Shown here: positions 53,697-62,993 of the stretch, piece after piece
Layout of the letters: each line of letters starts with the position of its first letter
How positions within the stretch are numbered: position 1 is the first letter of the stretch
Assembly: GCA_964526665.1 (NCBI GenBank)
Contig: CAZGJL010000001.1
Location: 1 to 64,000, forward strand
DNA length: 64,000 bases
From: M50B91 sp964526665
GTDB taxonomy: Bacteria > Patescibacteriota > Gracilibacteria > UBA4473
Direction: 5' to 3'
Position numbers and translations under genes: made by a program
The notes under the pieces: model-generated
What the model saw: the letters and a program-made list of their open reading frames with translations, nothing else
What the model was told of the DNA's origin: nothing
Database searches by the model: none

Positions 53697-55223
53697 ATGA
53701 TTTACAAAAACAAAACACGTCTCGCTTGGATTGGATGCATTGCCGTAGCAGTCATTATTCTGGCTGGATGCGGATGGATTTTTCGTGCAGAAATCCAGGA
53801 GATAAGTTCGAACTTGATGAACCCAGCTCCTAAACAAGTTCAGGCTCCGGTCGTTCCCCGTACAACTTCATACCTCGGACGTATTCGCGCTGCACAAAGT
53901 TTTTTGGAACAAGGACAAAATTCTCGTGCTGCCATAGAACTAACAGAGGCTATTTCCGAACGACCAAATATTCTACACCCCTATCTTTTACTTGGAGAAA
54001 CGTATATCCGTGCTCGAGATTTTGAGAAAATAGAGGGGCTCATTACCGCCCTAGAACGAAAATTCCCGAGAGCTCCAGAAATTTCTGTTTTTCGTGCACG
54101 AGAACTCATTGCTCAGGAAGATTTCAGCGCAGCACAAGCTCTTCTCAAAAATGCCAACACCGAGATCCTTGATCCTTCAATGCAACTCTATCAAGCAATA
54201 TTAGCTGCCCTACAAAACGATCATGAAACGGCTCAATCCCTTCTCACGGATCTACAAGACCTCCCCATCCGTGATCCATTAGTTTTGGGAACTGATGGAG
54301 TAACAGAAGTAGAAATGAAAAATGCCATTACTCCCGAAATAGCAGAAAAGGCAGCAGCTCTCCAGGAAGTCTATACGCAATTTGATAAATTTGCTGACGG
54401 AGAAGACCCACATCTTTTTGCGCTTCTTGCCAAAGCTCTCGCTGAAAATAATGAGCCAATATTAGCGCGATCGTTTGCTGATGTGGCTATCCGAGAAGAT
54501 ATCTCGTATGTAGATGCATGGATGCTTCGTGGATATGCTCATCTCTTATTAGACAATATTCCCTCCGCTCTCAAGGACCTCCGTCATGCGTACAAGCTCG
54601 ATCCTGTTCGCCCTGAAGTAGAATATTTTCTTGCACTTGCACTTGAAAAAAATGGAGAAACAACGGAAGCCGCGTTGTTTTATGAAAGACTTCTCACACG
54701 AGATTTCCCTTATGAAACCGAAGTTCGTTGGAAACTCATTGATCTTCTCTCTGCTCAGCATGAAATGGATCGGGTTGTGGAATTGTACCAAGAACAGGCC
54801 CTCCTTGAGCCATCTCCTGTGAAATATATATCAGCTCTGCACACTCTTCTAAATGTTCTCAAGCGACCTGAAGATGCCCTAACCTTGACCGAGACGCTGC
54901 TCTCTGAGCAACCCGAAAACGTTCTTTCTCTCAACCTGCGCGCGTGGGCCCTCATTGAAACAGAACAATTCCCTGAAGCGAAAAATATATTAGAAAAGGC
55001 CGAAAAAATAAATCCTGAAAATCCTCGAACACAGCTCAATTTTGGATTACTAAATGAACGAGAAGAAAAACCCGTTGCTGCACGTGAATTTTATAAAAAA
55101 TGTTATGAATTGGGACAAGGAAAGCCTTTTAATTCCGTAGTAGAACTTGCCGTTGAGCGATATAATGTTCTTTTGAATCTCGATGAAGCAGTCATCAATA
55201 CTCTTCCTGCGGCTTCACCATAG
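53697..55223 (+). CDS. Membrane-anchored TPR-repeat protein
   Basis: 508 residues. N-terminal hydrophobic helix (about 8-26) containing LAGCGW. A lipobox reading (LAGC) is possible but the segment could equally be a plain anchor. Then at least eight TPR-like repeats: for example AAQSFLEQGQNSRAAIEL, AWMLRGYAHLLLDNIPSA and NLRAWALIETEQFPEAKN. TPR superhelices serve as docking scaffolds. It lies 180 bases before the V-type ATPase operon but is separated by a heptamer array and a promoter, so it is probably an independent unit. Partner unknown. Confidence 0.85.
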   Translation: MIYKNKTRLAWIGCIAVAVIILAGCGWIFRAEIQEISSNLMNPAPKQVQAPVVPRTTSYLGRIRAAQSFLEQGQNSRAAIELTEAISERPNILHPYLLLGETYIRARDFEKIEGLITALERKFPRAPEISVFRARELIAQEDFSAAQALLKNANTEILDPSMQLYQAILAALQNDHETAQSLLTDLQDLPIRDPLVLGTDGVTEVEMKNAITPEIAEKAAALQEVYTQFDKFADGEDPHLFALLAKALAENNEPILARSFADVAIREDISYVDAWMLRGYAHLLLDNIPSALKDLRHAYKLDPVRPEVEYFLALALEKNGETTEAALFYERLLTRDFPYETEVRWKLIDLLSAQHEMDRVVELYQEQALLEPSPVKYISALHTLLNVLKRPEDALTLTETLLSEQPENVLSLNLRAWALIETEQFPEAKNILEKAEKINPENPRTQLNFGLLNEREEKPVAAREFYKKCYELGQGKPFNSVVELAVERYNVLLNLDEAVINTLPAASP

Positions 55224-55274
55224 TCGCTTCGCTCCAATCTTCCGTTTACAAATAAAGAATTATGTAGTTCCATA

Positions 55275-55307
55275 TTTGTAGTTTGTAGTTTGTAGTTTGT
55301 AGATTTA
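55275..55307. repeat. TTTGTAG heptamer array (most regular)
   Basis: Four consecutive TTTGTAG units followed by ATTTA. The cleanest example of the family. Confidence 0.75.
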
Positions 55308-55346
55308 CTTAGAAATCCTCTCCCTAGAAAAAAGTGCAGAATTCGT

Positions 55347-55375
55347 TTGACATTTCTTGCTGAATCGTGAGAATC
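55347..55375 (+). promoter_or_regulatory. Promoter of the V-type ATPase operon
   Basis: TTGACA, 17-base spacer, AGAATC preceded by TG, about 28 bases before the first ATG of the operon. The -10 match is moderate. Confidence 0.5.
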
Positions 55376-55402
55376 CGCACAAGAAAAATCTTCAAAAAAA
55401 CC

Positions 55403-55717
55403 ATGCCTGATTTCCTCTCCCAAGTACAAGAAACTGAGCAAAAAGCTGCTGTATTACTCGAGAAAGCTATTGCACGAAAACAAGGTGCTCTTCGTAAATA
55501 TCGCACTGAGCTTATTGAGGAACAACAGAATGTAGAAGATAAATTTCAAGAAGAAACAAAGGACGTTCTTCGCGCTGCTCGAGCAACAGCACGTACTAAC
55601 TACGAAGCACAAGTACAAACTGGATCTGGAGACGCAAAAAAGCTGGAAGTAGAACGTGGTGCTCTTACGGCAACGGTTCTTCCCGATGCAATGAAATTCT
55701 TTTTAGAAATCCTCTAA
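55403..55717 (+). CDS. V-type ATPase subunit H/G-like peripheral stalk protein
   Basis: 104 residues from the ATG at 55403. Almost wholly helical and charged (VQETEQKAAVLLEKAIARKQ), the form of the small stalk subunit that pairs with subunit E in bacterial and archaeal V/A-type ATPases. First gene of the operon, 3 bases before subunit I. The name rests on composition and position. Confidence 0.75.
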   Translation: MPDFLSQVQETEQKAAVLLEKAIARKQGALRKYRTELIEEQQNVEDKFQEETKDVLRAARATARTNYEAQVQTGSGDAKKLEVERGALTATVLPDAMKFFLEIL

Positions 55718-55720
55718 GAA

Positions 55721-57736
55721 ATGGCAAAAGTATCTGTTCAAAAAATTCGAATTACTGGGCTACGAAAACACTATAAAGTGTTGATCCAAGAGCTCCACCG
55801 TCGCGGATTTATGGAGATTGATGAAAATGCTGATTTTGAAAAACACTCAACAGATGCTGCTGAATTAAGCCATTTTGATACTTTTGATTTAGCGCGTATT
55901 GATTTTGCGATTCGTTTTCTTGAGCCATACGCTCCAGAAAAAAGAAAACTCGAAAAAATGCTTACCGGAAACAAGGTTATTCTTTCTGAAAAAGATGCTC
56001 AAAAACGTTTTGAACACTTTTCTCCAAAAGCCGATGAGGTTATTTCTGAATGTGAAAAGATTGAGGAATTATTTGTACGAACAAAAAACGAATTAGCGCG
56101 TATTGAAAATGAAATTGAAATACTGAAACCCTTTCAGTCTATAAATATTCCCGTAGATACGTCGTTACAGACAGGAGACACTTCTTCGATGCTTGCAAGA
56201 GTTGCAGTGTCAAAAAAGAAGGATTTTCTTGAGCACCTTGCTCATTCTTCTCGACTCATTGATATTCGACTCTTTCACGAAGATAAGCGGCAGGTTTTCT
56301 TCCGTCTCACGTGGCACAAGTCACTGAAACATGAAGTTGATGCTGCTCTGCAGCAATTTGGTGGACGTGATATTGATCTTGCAAGTGATTTTGGAAAAAA
56401 CTTTGCAGGAATGCTTCCTCGGGAAGTTTCAAAATCTCTCGTAAAAAAGACAAAAGAGCTCCAGGAAAAAGTTCAAGAAAAAGAAGAACGTCTTGCTGAG
56501 CTCGGAAAAAATTATGATGATTTGCGAATTGCTCATGATTTTCATTCATGGAGAAAGGCCAAAAACGAAACACAACAACGTGCATTACTCACTTCACACC
56601 TCTTTGCTTTCGAGGGATGGGTTCCTGAAGGAAAATTTGAAACAATGCGACACTGGACCCAGCAAGTCTTTGTTGGAGAGGTAACGATAGAAAAACTTGC
56701 TCCAGAAAAAGGAGAACGAGTTCCTTCTTTGATTCAAAATAAAGTAGGGATTTCGTCATTTGATTCTATGACAAAAATGTTCGGATCTCCTGCGGCCGAT
56801 GATATTGATCCTACTCCAGTGGTAGCACCTTTCTTTGTGCTCTTCTTTGGGATTTGTTTATCTGATACGGGATATGGACTGATTCTTTCTCTTGCTGCTG
56901 CTTTCTTTTATTTCTTTGGAAAATTCTCAAAAGAAGCACGCGAGATGATTCTTATGGTTCTTCTTTGTGGGCTTTCTGCTGTAGCAGGAGGGATTCTTCT
57001 TGGAGGACACTTCGGAATGACAGCGGCTGAAGCTCCTGGGTTTTTGACAGCTATAAATGACGCCGGAGATATTGTCTTCCGTGGACAAGTATTGGATCCA
57101 CTCAAAGGAAGCGGAACGATGACATTCTTGGTCTTCACTTTTGCGCTTGGATATTTTCAGGTTTTGGTAGGACTCGTCATGAGAATACTAAAAGGAATTA
57201 CTAACAAAGACTGGGCATACGCCATCTGTGATGGATTTGGATGGCTATACACATTGATTATGATTGCTCTCTGGGCAGGTGCTGACCAGCTTGGATTAGA
57301 CAAAGCTCTTATGCAATGGATGCTTCTCGGAGGAGCAGCCTTTCTTGTTCTTACCCTTGGACGGGCAAAGAAAAACATCTTCTTGAAGCTTGCTTTTGGA
57401 ATTCTTGGGCTCTATGGAGCAATGGATTTCGTTTCAAACATTCTGAGTTATTCTCGTCTTATGGCGCTTGGTCTTGCTACCGGTATTATCGGGGCAGCAA
57501 TGAACATGACGGCCCAAGTACTCGGAGATATGCTCCCAAGCGTTCTTGGTGTTCTCGTAATGGTTGCCTTTGTGTTATTTGGACATGCAATCAACTTCGG
57601 GTTGTCAGGACTCGGTGCATACGTACACTCTCTGCGTCTTCAGTTTATTGAATTCTTTGGACTTTTCTATGCCGGTGGAGGTCGATTATTTCGACCATTC
57701 GTACGGGCAAAAAAATACTTATTATTTCGTTCCTAA
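55721..57736 (+). CDS. ntpI: V-type ATPase subunit I (a subunit)
   Basis: 671 residues. The N-terminal cytoplasmic half is coiled coil with alpha/beta lobes (about 1-350). The C-terminal half has about eight membrane helices with FFGICLSDTGYGL, the family's most conserved segment, and the LSYSRLMALGLATG helix carrying the Arg that faces the rotor. It forms the ion half-channels at the stator. 3-base gap to the preceding gene and 27 bases before subunit K. Full length. Confidence 0.92.
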   Translation: MAKVSVQKIRITGLRKHYKVLIQELHRRGFMEIDENADFEKHSTDAAELSHFDTFDLARIDFAIRFLEPYAPEKRKLEKMLTGNKVILSEKDAQKRFEHFSPKADEVISECEKIEELFVRTKNELARIENEIEILKPFQSINIPVDTSLQTGDTSSMLARVAVSKKKDFLEHLAHSSRLIDIRLFHEDKRQVFFRLTWHKSLKHEVDAALQQFGGRDIDLASDFGKNFAGMLPREVSKSLVKKTKELQEKVQEKEERLAELGKNYDDLRIAHDFHSWRKAKNETQQRALLTSHLFAFEGWVPEGKFETMRHWTQQVFVGEVTIEKLAPEKGERVPSLIQNKVGISSFDSMTKMFGSPAADDIDPTPVVAPFFVLFFGICLSDTGYGLILSLAAAFFYFFGKFSKEAREMILMVLLCGLSAVAGGILLGGHFGMTAAEAPGFLTAINDAGDIVFRGQVLDPLKGSGTMTFLVFTFALGYFQVLVGLVMRILKGITNKDWAYAICDGFGWLYTLIMIALWAGADQLGLDKALMQWMLLGGAAFLVLTLGRAKKNIFLKLAFGILGLYGAMDFVSNILSYSRLMALGLATGIIGAAMNMTAQVLGDMLPSVLGVLVMVAFVLFGHAINFGLSGLGAYVHSLRLQFIEFFGLFYAGGGRLFRPFVRAKKYLLFRS

Positions 57737-57763
57737 ATCTCTTAATTTAACCCCTTGAAGAAC

Positions 57764-58279
57764 ATGGAAAATGTTGCAACAACCGCACTCGATACTGCAT
57801 CCAGCATTAACTGGGGCTTGACATTGTCATCCCTCGGAGCGCTTATAGCAGTTGTACTTGGTGGTCTCGGATCATCACTTGGTATTCGTACCGCAGGTCA
57901 AAAAGCCGCTGGCGTTTTGGCTGAAAAACCAAACTTGTTTGGTTCTCTTATCGTTTTGACAGCTCTTCCTGGTTCACAGGGTATTTACGGATTGCTTATT
58001 GCGATCATGATTCTTTCTAACACTGGTGTTATGGGAGGAGAAATCGTAGAGATGACAACTCAGAACGGATTGAATTTCTTGCTTGCAGGAACAACAATCG
58101 GACTTCTTGGTCTTGCTTCTGCTGCATTGCAGTCAAAAGTAGTTGCTGCCGCTATGGGAGCATTGGCTCGAGATGAATCTGTTGCTGGTGGAGCAATCAT
58201 CCTCTCAGTTCTTATTGAGACATACGCGATCTTCGGATTGTTGATCGCAATCTTCATCACATTGGCTGGATTGGTCTAA
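57764..58279 (+). CDS. ntpK: V-type ATPase rotor subunit K (c subunit), probably sodium-binding
   Basis: 171 residues from the ATG at 57764 (a TTG three codons earlier is also in frame). Four membrane helices, the duplicated hairpin of K subunits. Helix 2 has ALPGSQGIYG, helix 3 ALQSKVVAA and helix 4 the ion-carrying Glu in LIETYAIFG. In Enterococcus NtpK the sodium ligands are Leu, Thr, Gln (LPGTQ), Gln and Glu at these places. Here Leu, Ser, Gln, Gln and Glu are kept, so sodium binding is likely, though proton use is not excluded. Only one carboxylate per four helices, as in V-type rotors. Confidence 0.92.
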   Translation: MENVATTALDTASSINWGLTLSSLGALIAVVLGGLGSSLGIRTAGQKAAGVLAEKPNLFGSLIVLTALPGSQGIYGLLIAIMILSNTGVMGGEIVEMTTQNGLNFLLAGTTIGLLGLASAALQSKVVAAAMGALARDESVAGGAIILSVLIETYAIFGLLIAIFITLAGLV

Positions 58280-58333
58280 GTGATTCTTTTTCTGGGGTGG
58301 TGCAAACTCCCCTCCTTCTAAAAAATTGATACC

Positions 58334-58888
58334 ATGGCATTGCAAGACATTTTGCAGAAAATCCTCGATGAAGCAGCTAACGAAGTTACGAAAATTGACG
58401 ACGAGCTGACCGAGGAAAAGAAACAACTCAAAACTGAATTTGATCAGCAAACCGCTGTATCATTAGAAGAACTTTCTGAGAAAAAAGCTGAAGCTCTCGC
58501 CTCTATTAAAATAAAGACGAATGCTATGGCTCGACGTGATTCAAAGTCTCAGTTACAGCAGGCTCGTAGGACTGTTATTTCTCGAGCAATGAAGGATTTC
58601 CACGAAAAACTCGTGGCACTTCCTGATGCTGAATACGAAAAAATCATTGAGCCCCTTTTGGCTCATCTCTCAGGAGAAGGCACACTCTTCGTGCCAAAAG
58701 CTCGAGTAGAACTAACGAAAAAAGTAGCACCGAAAGGATTTACTGTAGAATCTTCTGAAGATATTTCAGGAGGATTTGTAGCAAAACTTTCTAGCTCTGA
58801 AGTAGATTGTTCTTTTCACAGCTTAGTCTTCTCTGAATACTGTAATGAAATTGAATCATTTTTTGCTCAAAAACTGAACCTGATCTAA
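58334..58888 (+). CDS. ntpE: V-type ATPase subunit E (peripheral stalk)
   Basis: 184 residues: long N-terminal helix (about 1-90, Glu/Lys/Gln-rich) and a C-terminal alpha/beta domain ending ESFFAQKLN, the layout of subunit E. It partners the small helical subunit encoded first in the operon and clamps the catalytic head. Two bases separate it from the subunit C gene. Confidence 0.85.
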   Translation: MALQDILQKILDEAANEVTKIDDELTEEKKQLKTEFDQQTAVSLEELSEKKAEALASIKIKTNAMARRDSKSQLQQARRTVISRAMKDFHEKLVALPDAEYEKIIEPLLAHLSGEGTLFVPKARVELTKKVAPKGFTVESSEDISGGFVAKLSSSEVDCSFHSLVFSEYCNEIESFFAQKLNLI

Positions 58889-58890
58889 AA

Positions 58891-59901
58891 ATGACCAAAG
58901 AATTTTTGTTCCTCTGTGGCCGAATCCGAGCGTTAGAAGCGAAACTGCTTACTCATGCTCAGATTGATCGAATGATCGGTGCGAAATCACCGGAAGAATC
59001 TTTTCGTGTGCTTACGGAGTTACAATATGCTGAAATATTTGATGAGGCTACACGCCCACAAGATTTCTTCAAAATAATTCGTCGAGGACTTACTGAGACA
59101 AAAGAAATGATCACCAGCGGAACAGATAATGATCCTGCTTTTGAATTCATTTGGAAAGAATATGATCTCAGTAACATCAAACGAGCATTGAAATTAAAAC
59201 TTCTTGATGAAGCTACCGAGCTCGGTGCTTTTTCTGAGAGTGATGGATTTGCCTTCTTGGGCTCCCTTTCTGCAGAAGAGATAGAAAAAGCTATCTTCCA
59301 AAATGAGGCAGGAATGTTGCCGGCAGAATACCAAGCGGCTCTCTCTGAAGCACAACAAGTGTTCGAAGAATCAAAATCCTTTCGTGCTATTGAGTTTATT
59401 CTTGATCGCGCACATTTTGATTTCTTAAAACGAGTCGCGGGAAGTCATCGTATGCCAATTCTAAAAGAGCTTCTCCGCTTGCGTGTAGATGCTACTAATT
59501 TGGACAGTGCGGCACGTTGCATTCTTATATGGGACACAACCCTTCCTGCTGAAGCAGTATTGCCACACGGGACTATTCCCGCAGAACTGCTTACTTCTAT
59601 TGATTCTCTTGCGTCTTTAAAAAACGCCTTTAGAGCACATCCTTTCTTTACTCGATTCGAAGAGCTCCTTACAAAGGAATTAGCTCCTGAAGAATTATTG
59701 GTTCAGCTGGGAAGACAAATGCATAACTCCTCAATTGCGTGGCTATCCGAACGTGAGTCTGGAGACATTGGAACATTCGTTGTTCCGATGACATATTTCC
59801 AAAAACGAATTCGAAATGCTTCGCGTATTCGATTTGTTATGGCAGCTAAATTTTATGGAATTGAGCCAGAAAAAATTTATGAAACACTGAAACATTTTTA
59901 A
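58891..59901 (+). CDS. ntpC: V-type ATPase subunit C/d (rotor collar)
   Basis: 336 residues, all-helical, with the family's repeated fold (RIRALEAKLLTHAQIDRMI at the start, YDLSNIKRALKLKL, and the C-terminal RIRNASRIRFVMAAKFYGI). It links the central axle to the K ring. Normal length. One base separates it from subunit F. Confidence 0.87.
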   Translation: MTKEFLFLCGRIRALEAKLLTHAQIDRMIGAKSPEESFRVLTELQYAEIFDEATRPQDFFKIIRRGLTETKEMITSGTDNDPAFEFIWKEYDLSNIKRALKLKLLDEATELGAFSESDGFAFLGSLSAEEIEKAIFQNEAGMLPAEYQAALSEAQQVFEESKSFRAIEFILDRAHFDFLKRVAGSHRMPILKELLRLRVDATNLDSAARCILIWDTTLPAEAVLPHGTIPAELLTSIDSLASLKNAFRAHPFFTRFEELLTKELAPEELLVQLGRQMHNSSIAWLSERESGDIGTFVVPMTYFQKRIRNASRIRFVMAAKFYGIEPEKIYETLKHF

Positions 59902-59902
59902 T

Positions 59903-60259
59903 ATGGAAAACCAACTCAAGCTTGCGGTTGTTGGAATGGAAAGCTCTGTACTTTTATTTAGAGTTATTGGAGCCAATACGTTTGCCGTAACCAGTAACGA
60001 GGAAGCACGCGATATGATTGAGAAATTAGCAGCAGAAAACGCTGGTGATGAAGCTCAAACCCCAACCTACGCTATTATCTTCGTGGAAGAAGATTTTTAT
60101 AAAAACTTACCCGCAGATTTGCTTGATAAGTTTGCCAAAAAACCGCTCCCTGCGGTAATTCCTACGCCGTCACCGAGTGTTGACGAAAAAAGTTTTTCCG
60201 TAAAACGGCTCTCTTCTATTGTTGAACGAGCTATTGGAAGCGACATTTTTAATAACTAA
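59903..60259 (+). CDS. ntpF: V-type ATPase subunit F (central stalk)
   Basis: 118 residues, alpha/beta: LAVVGMESSVLLFRVIGANTF at the N-terminus and a C-terminal helix (SSIVERAIGSDIF). The usual AtpF pattern of a small Rossmann-like domain in the central stalk. 25 bases before subunit A. Confidence 0.85.
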   Translation: MENQLKLAVVGMESSVLLFRVIGANTFAVTSNEEARDMIEKLAAENAGDEAQTPTYAIIFVEEDFYKNLPADLLDKFAKKPLPAVIPTPSPSVDEKSFSVKRLSSIVERAIGSDIFNN

Positions 60260-60284
60260 TTTTCCCCCTCCTTTTCCTAGAAAC

Positions 60285-62045
60285 ATGAGTGAAAAAAATC
60301 CCATTATCGTAAAAGTCTCCGGCCCACTTGTTGTGGCAGACAACATGCACTCTGCAAAAATGTACGAGGTTGTCCGTGTTGGAGATGAAGGCCTCGTTGG
60401 TGAGGTTATCCGTCTTGAAGACGGGAAAGCATCTATTCAGGTGTATGAAGAAACAGCTGGTGTTGGACCAGGAGAACCAGTGGTTTGTACTGGGAAAACT
60501 CTTTCTGTTGAACTTGGACCCGGATTGCTCCAGTCTATTTATGATGGAGTGCAACGACCACTAAAAGTGCTCGAAGAGAAATCTGGACACTTCTTGGCTC
60601 GTGGTATCGATGCAGATGGACTAGATCATAATAAAAAATGGGACTTTGTTCCTACTGTTTCAGCAGGAGATACTGTGGGTGAGGGAGATGTTCTTGGGAC
60701 AGTTCAAGAAACATCACTTATTCTTCATAAAATTATGGTTCCCGTGGGAATCAAAAATGCAAAAGTTGAAAAAGTCGAGTCAGGACATCACACCGTTCTC
60801 GATATTATTGCAGTATTGACAACTGAGGACGGAAAAAAGAGGGATATCGAAATGCGTCAATATTGGCCTATTCGTATCCCGCGAAAAATGATAAAAAAAC
60901 GACTTCCCGATACATTGTTGAAAACAGGGGGTCGTTCTGTAGATATGTTTTTTCCTCTTGTTCACGGAGGAGCAGCATGTATTCCTGGACCATTCGGATC
61001 AGGGAAAACGGTTACACAACAAACTTTGGCAAAATATTGTGACGCGCAAGTTATCGTATATATCGGATGTGGAGAACGTGGAAACGAAATGACGGAGGTA
61101 TTGAATGAGTTCCCAGAACTTATCGATCCAAACTCAGGAGAACCATTGATGCGTCGAACAGTAATGATCGCCAACACATCAAATATGCCGGTTGCTGCTC
61201 GTGAAGCGTCAGTATATACCGGAATTACAATTGCTGAGTATTACCGAGACATGGGATACAACGTAGCGCTTATGGCTGACTCAACTTCTCGTTGGGCAGA
61301 AGCAATGCGTGAAATTTCAGGACGTCTTGAAGAGATGCCGGGTGAGGAAGGATATCCTGCTTACTTGGGGTCAAAAACAGCTCAGTTCTATGAGCGAGCC
61401 GGAGCAGTTGATTGTATCGGTTCAGATGATCGACAAGGAGCATTAACTGTTATTGGGGCGGTATCACCTCCAGGAGGAGACCTCTCAGAACCAGTATCAC
61501 AAAACACATTGCGTGTTACGAAAGCGTACTGGGGACTTGATGCACAATTGGCATACCAACGTCACTTCCCAGCCATTAACTGGTTGAAATCATACTCACT
61601 CTATCTTCCAAACTTGGATAAATACATGCGAGACAATGTTGCAGATGACTACTGGGATGTTCGTGCTGACGCAATGAGTATCTTGCAAGAAGAAAGTAAA
61701 TTAGAGGAAATCGTGCGATTGGTAGGACCAGAAGCACTAAGTTTCCGAGAAAAACTTATTCTTTTGACGGCAAAATCTATTCGTGAGGACTTCTTGTATC
61801 AAGACTCATTTAGTTCAGAAGACGCATATACAATGCCTACGAAGCAGTATCAAATGCTAAAAACAATTATTTCATTGTACAAAGAAGGACTTGTTCTTGC
61901 TGATCGTGAAGAATTTGATTTCAAGAAGATCGAAAATCACCCAATGATTCATAAGATTGCGCAGGTAAAAACCTTCTCAAATGATGAGGTAAAAGCATAC
62001 GAAGATTTACGAAACGAAATTATTCAACTGTTTGCTTCGTTATAA
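60285..62045 (+). CDS. ntpA: V-type ATPase catalytic subunit A
   Basis: 586 residues from the ATG at 60285. N-terminal beta barrel, the A-specific insertion domain, P-loop GPFGSGKT (about 235-242), GERGNEM, and the adenine-site region SDPVSQNT-like (LSEPVSQNTLRV). Catalytic Glu in the GCGERGNEM strand. A complete catalytic subunit. It is the last gene of the operon: a strong terminator stands 28 bases later, so B (nucleotide-binding stator) and D (axle), which normally follow A, are not encoded here. Confidence 0.95.
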   Translation: MSEKNPIIVKVSGPLVVADNMHSAKMYEVVRVGDEGLVGEVIRLEDGKASIQVYEETAGVGPGEPVVCTGKTLSVELGPGLLQSIYDGVQRPLKVLEEKSGHFLARGIDADGLDHNKKWDFVPTVSAGDTVGEGDVLGTVQETSLILHKIMVPVGIKNAKVEKVESGHHTVLDIIAVLTTEDGKKRDIEMRQYWPIRIPRKMIKKRLPDTLLKTGGRSVDMFFPLVHGGAACIPGPFGSGKTVTQQTLAKYCDAQVIVYIGCGERGNEMTEVLNEFPELIDPNSGEPLMRRTVMIANTSNMPVAAREASVYTGITIAEYYRDMGYNVALMADSTSRWAEAMREISGRLEEMPGEEGYPAYLGSKTAQFYERAGAVDCIGSDDRQGALTVIGAVSPPGGDLSEPVSQNTLRVTKAYWGLDAQLAYQRHFPAINWLKSYSLYLPNLDKYMRDNVADDYWDVRADAMSILQEESKLEEIVRLVGPEALSFREKLILLTAKSIREDFLYQDSFSSEDAYTMPTKQYQMLKTIISLYKEGLVLADREEFDFKKIENHPMIHKIAQVKTFSNDEVKAYEDLRNEIIQLFASL

Positions 62046-62072
62046 TCATAAAAGTTAAATTAGGAAATAAAG

Positions 62073-62096
62073 AACCCCGCTGAAGCGGGGTTTTTT
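62073..62096 (+). terminator. Terminator of the V-type ATPase operon
   Basis: AACCCCGCT / AGCGGGGTT stem with a GA loop followed by TTTTTT. It also separates the convergent gene ending at 62095 and may work in both directions. Confidence 0.9.
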
Positions 62097-62742
62097 AGAG
62101 ATTTTCTAAAAGTTCCTCATTTTCCCTCTCTTCATTTTTTCTTTGGTTTTCCTCAATTCTTTTATTTCTCGCCTGAGCTTCTTTACTTTTTTTGTCTATA
62201 AATTCATCTGCTTGTGATGAAAACTCATCCGCCATAGCTTCTATTCGTTGTAACATAATGGAAATAGTCTCATCTTCCTCCTTCATATTTATCGATTTAT
62301 TGCCCGGTAAAAAAACCCGATCCCCAAGCTCAAGAACCGTGCGTTCCCCATCTTTAATAATATCTAGGCGTTTTCCCTTCCCTCCACTTGCATGTCCCTC
62401 TTTAAAATTATGTAAAGAGAATCCCATATCCTTACCTTCTCTGTCTTCAAATCTAAAGAGAGCAGCGATATTTACCAATTTTCCTTTTTCTGAATCAAAT
62501 CTACTTGTAACTCCCCCCGACCCCATTTCATTTTTTATTCGCCCAAGTAGCGTTGATGGGCCCGATTTTAATGATTTTATTGTTTTTTCAATTTTTTCAT
62601 ACACTTCGTTAAACTTATTGACGTTTTTCTCTACCTGCGTTTCTAGTGATTCTGGAACAACTTCAGTTTGATCATTATGAACCTCGTTCCAAACAAATCT
62701 TTTTTGTGGGAATGCCGTAGCCGATTTAAATAAATTTTTCAT
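62095..62742 (-). CDS. Unknown protein with helical ends
   Basis: 215 residues, no signal peptide or membrane helix. Helical N-terminal part (about 30-65), a central beta segment (VNIAALFRFED to VLELGDRVFL) and a long charged C-terminal helix (Glu/Arg/Asn-rich, about 155-213). No motif that I recognise. Stop codon lies in the T-run of the ATPase terminator. It may form a group with the two other unknown minus-strand genes that follow. Confidence 0.6.
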   Translation of the reverse strand: MKNLFKSATAFPQKRFVWNEVHNDQTEVVPESLETQVEKNVNKFNEVYEKIEKTIKSLKSGPSTLLGRIKNEMGSGGVTSRFDSEKGKLVNIAALFRFEDREGKDMGFSLHNFKEGHASGGKGKRLDIIKDGERTVLELGDRVFLPGNKSINMKEEDETISIMLQRIEAMADEFSSQADEFIDKKSKEAQARNKRIEENQRKNEERENEELLENL

Positions 62743-62909
62743 TTTTGTTTGGTGTTATTTTATAAAAAAATATATTGCATTATACCAAATAAATAAATAA
62801 ATAACAAGTAATATTCGTCATCAAAGGATTTTTCAATGGTCCTTTCCCAAGGACGCGTCCAAATGACATATGAACAAAGTTTTCCTCACTTGAGAAAGAA
62901 GTCCTTCGT

Positions 62910-62930
62910 CCCGCCTCAGCGGGGTTTTTT
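62910..62930 (+). terminator. Orphan intrinsic terminator
   Basis: CCCGC-CTCA-GCGGG followed by GTTTTTT on the plus strand, about 860 bases after the ATPase operon terminator, with no plus-strand gene between. Confidence 0.6.
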
Positions 62931-62935
62931 GTATT

Positions 62936-62972
62936 AAAAAAATCCCCTGCGTATCCGTAGATCGCAGGGGAT
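62936..62972 (-). terminator. Intrinsic terminator of the gene at 62994-63572
   Basis: ATCCCCTGCG / CGCAGGGGAT perfect 10-bp stem followed on the minus strand by TTTTTTT. Confidence 0.9.
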
Positions 62973-62993
62973 GAGTGTGTTGTGTTTTTTAGA

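Larger units (their letters stand above)
62743..62993. other. Intergenic region with an orphan plus-strand terminator
   Basis: No protein gene is supported. On the plus strand GTCCTT/AAGGAC hairpin (62839-62854) and a GGACGCGTCC palindrome are followed by CCCGC/GCGGG plus T6 (62910-62930), which looks like a terminator with no gene before it. A short RNA is possible. Confidence 0.4.
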
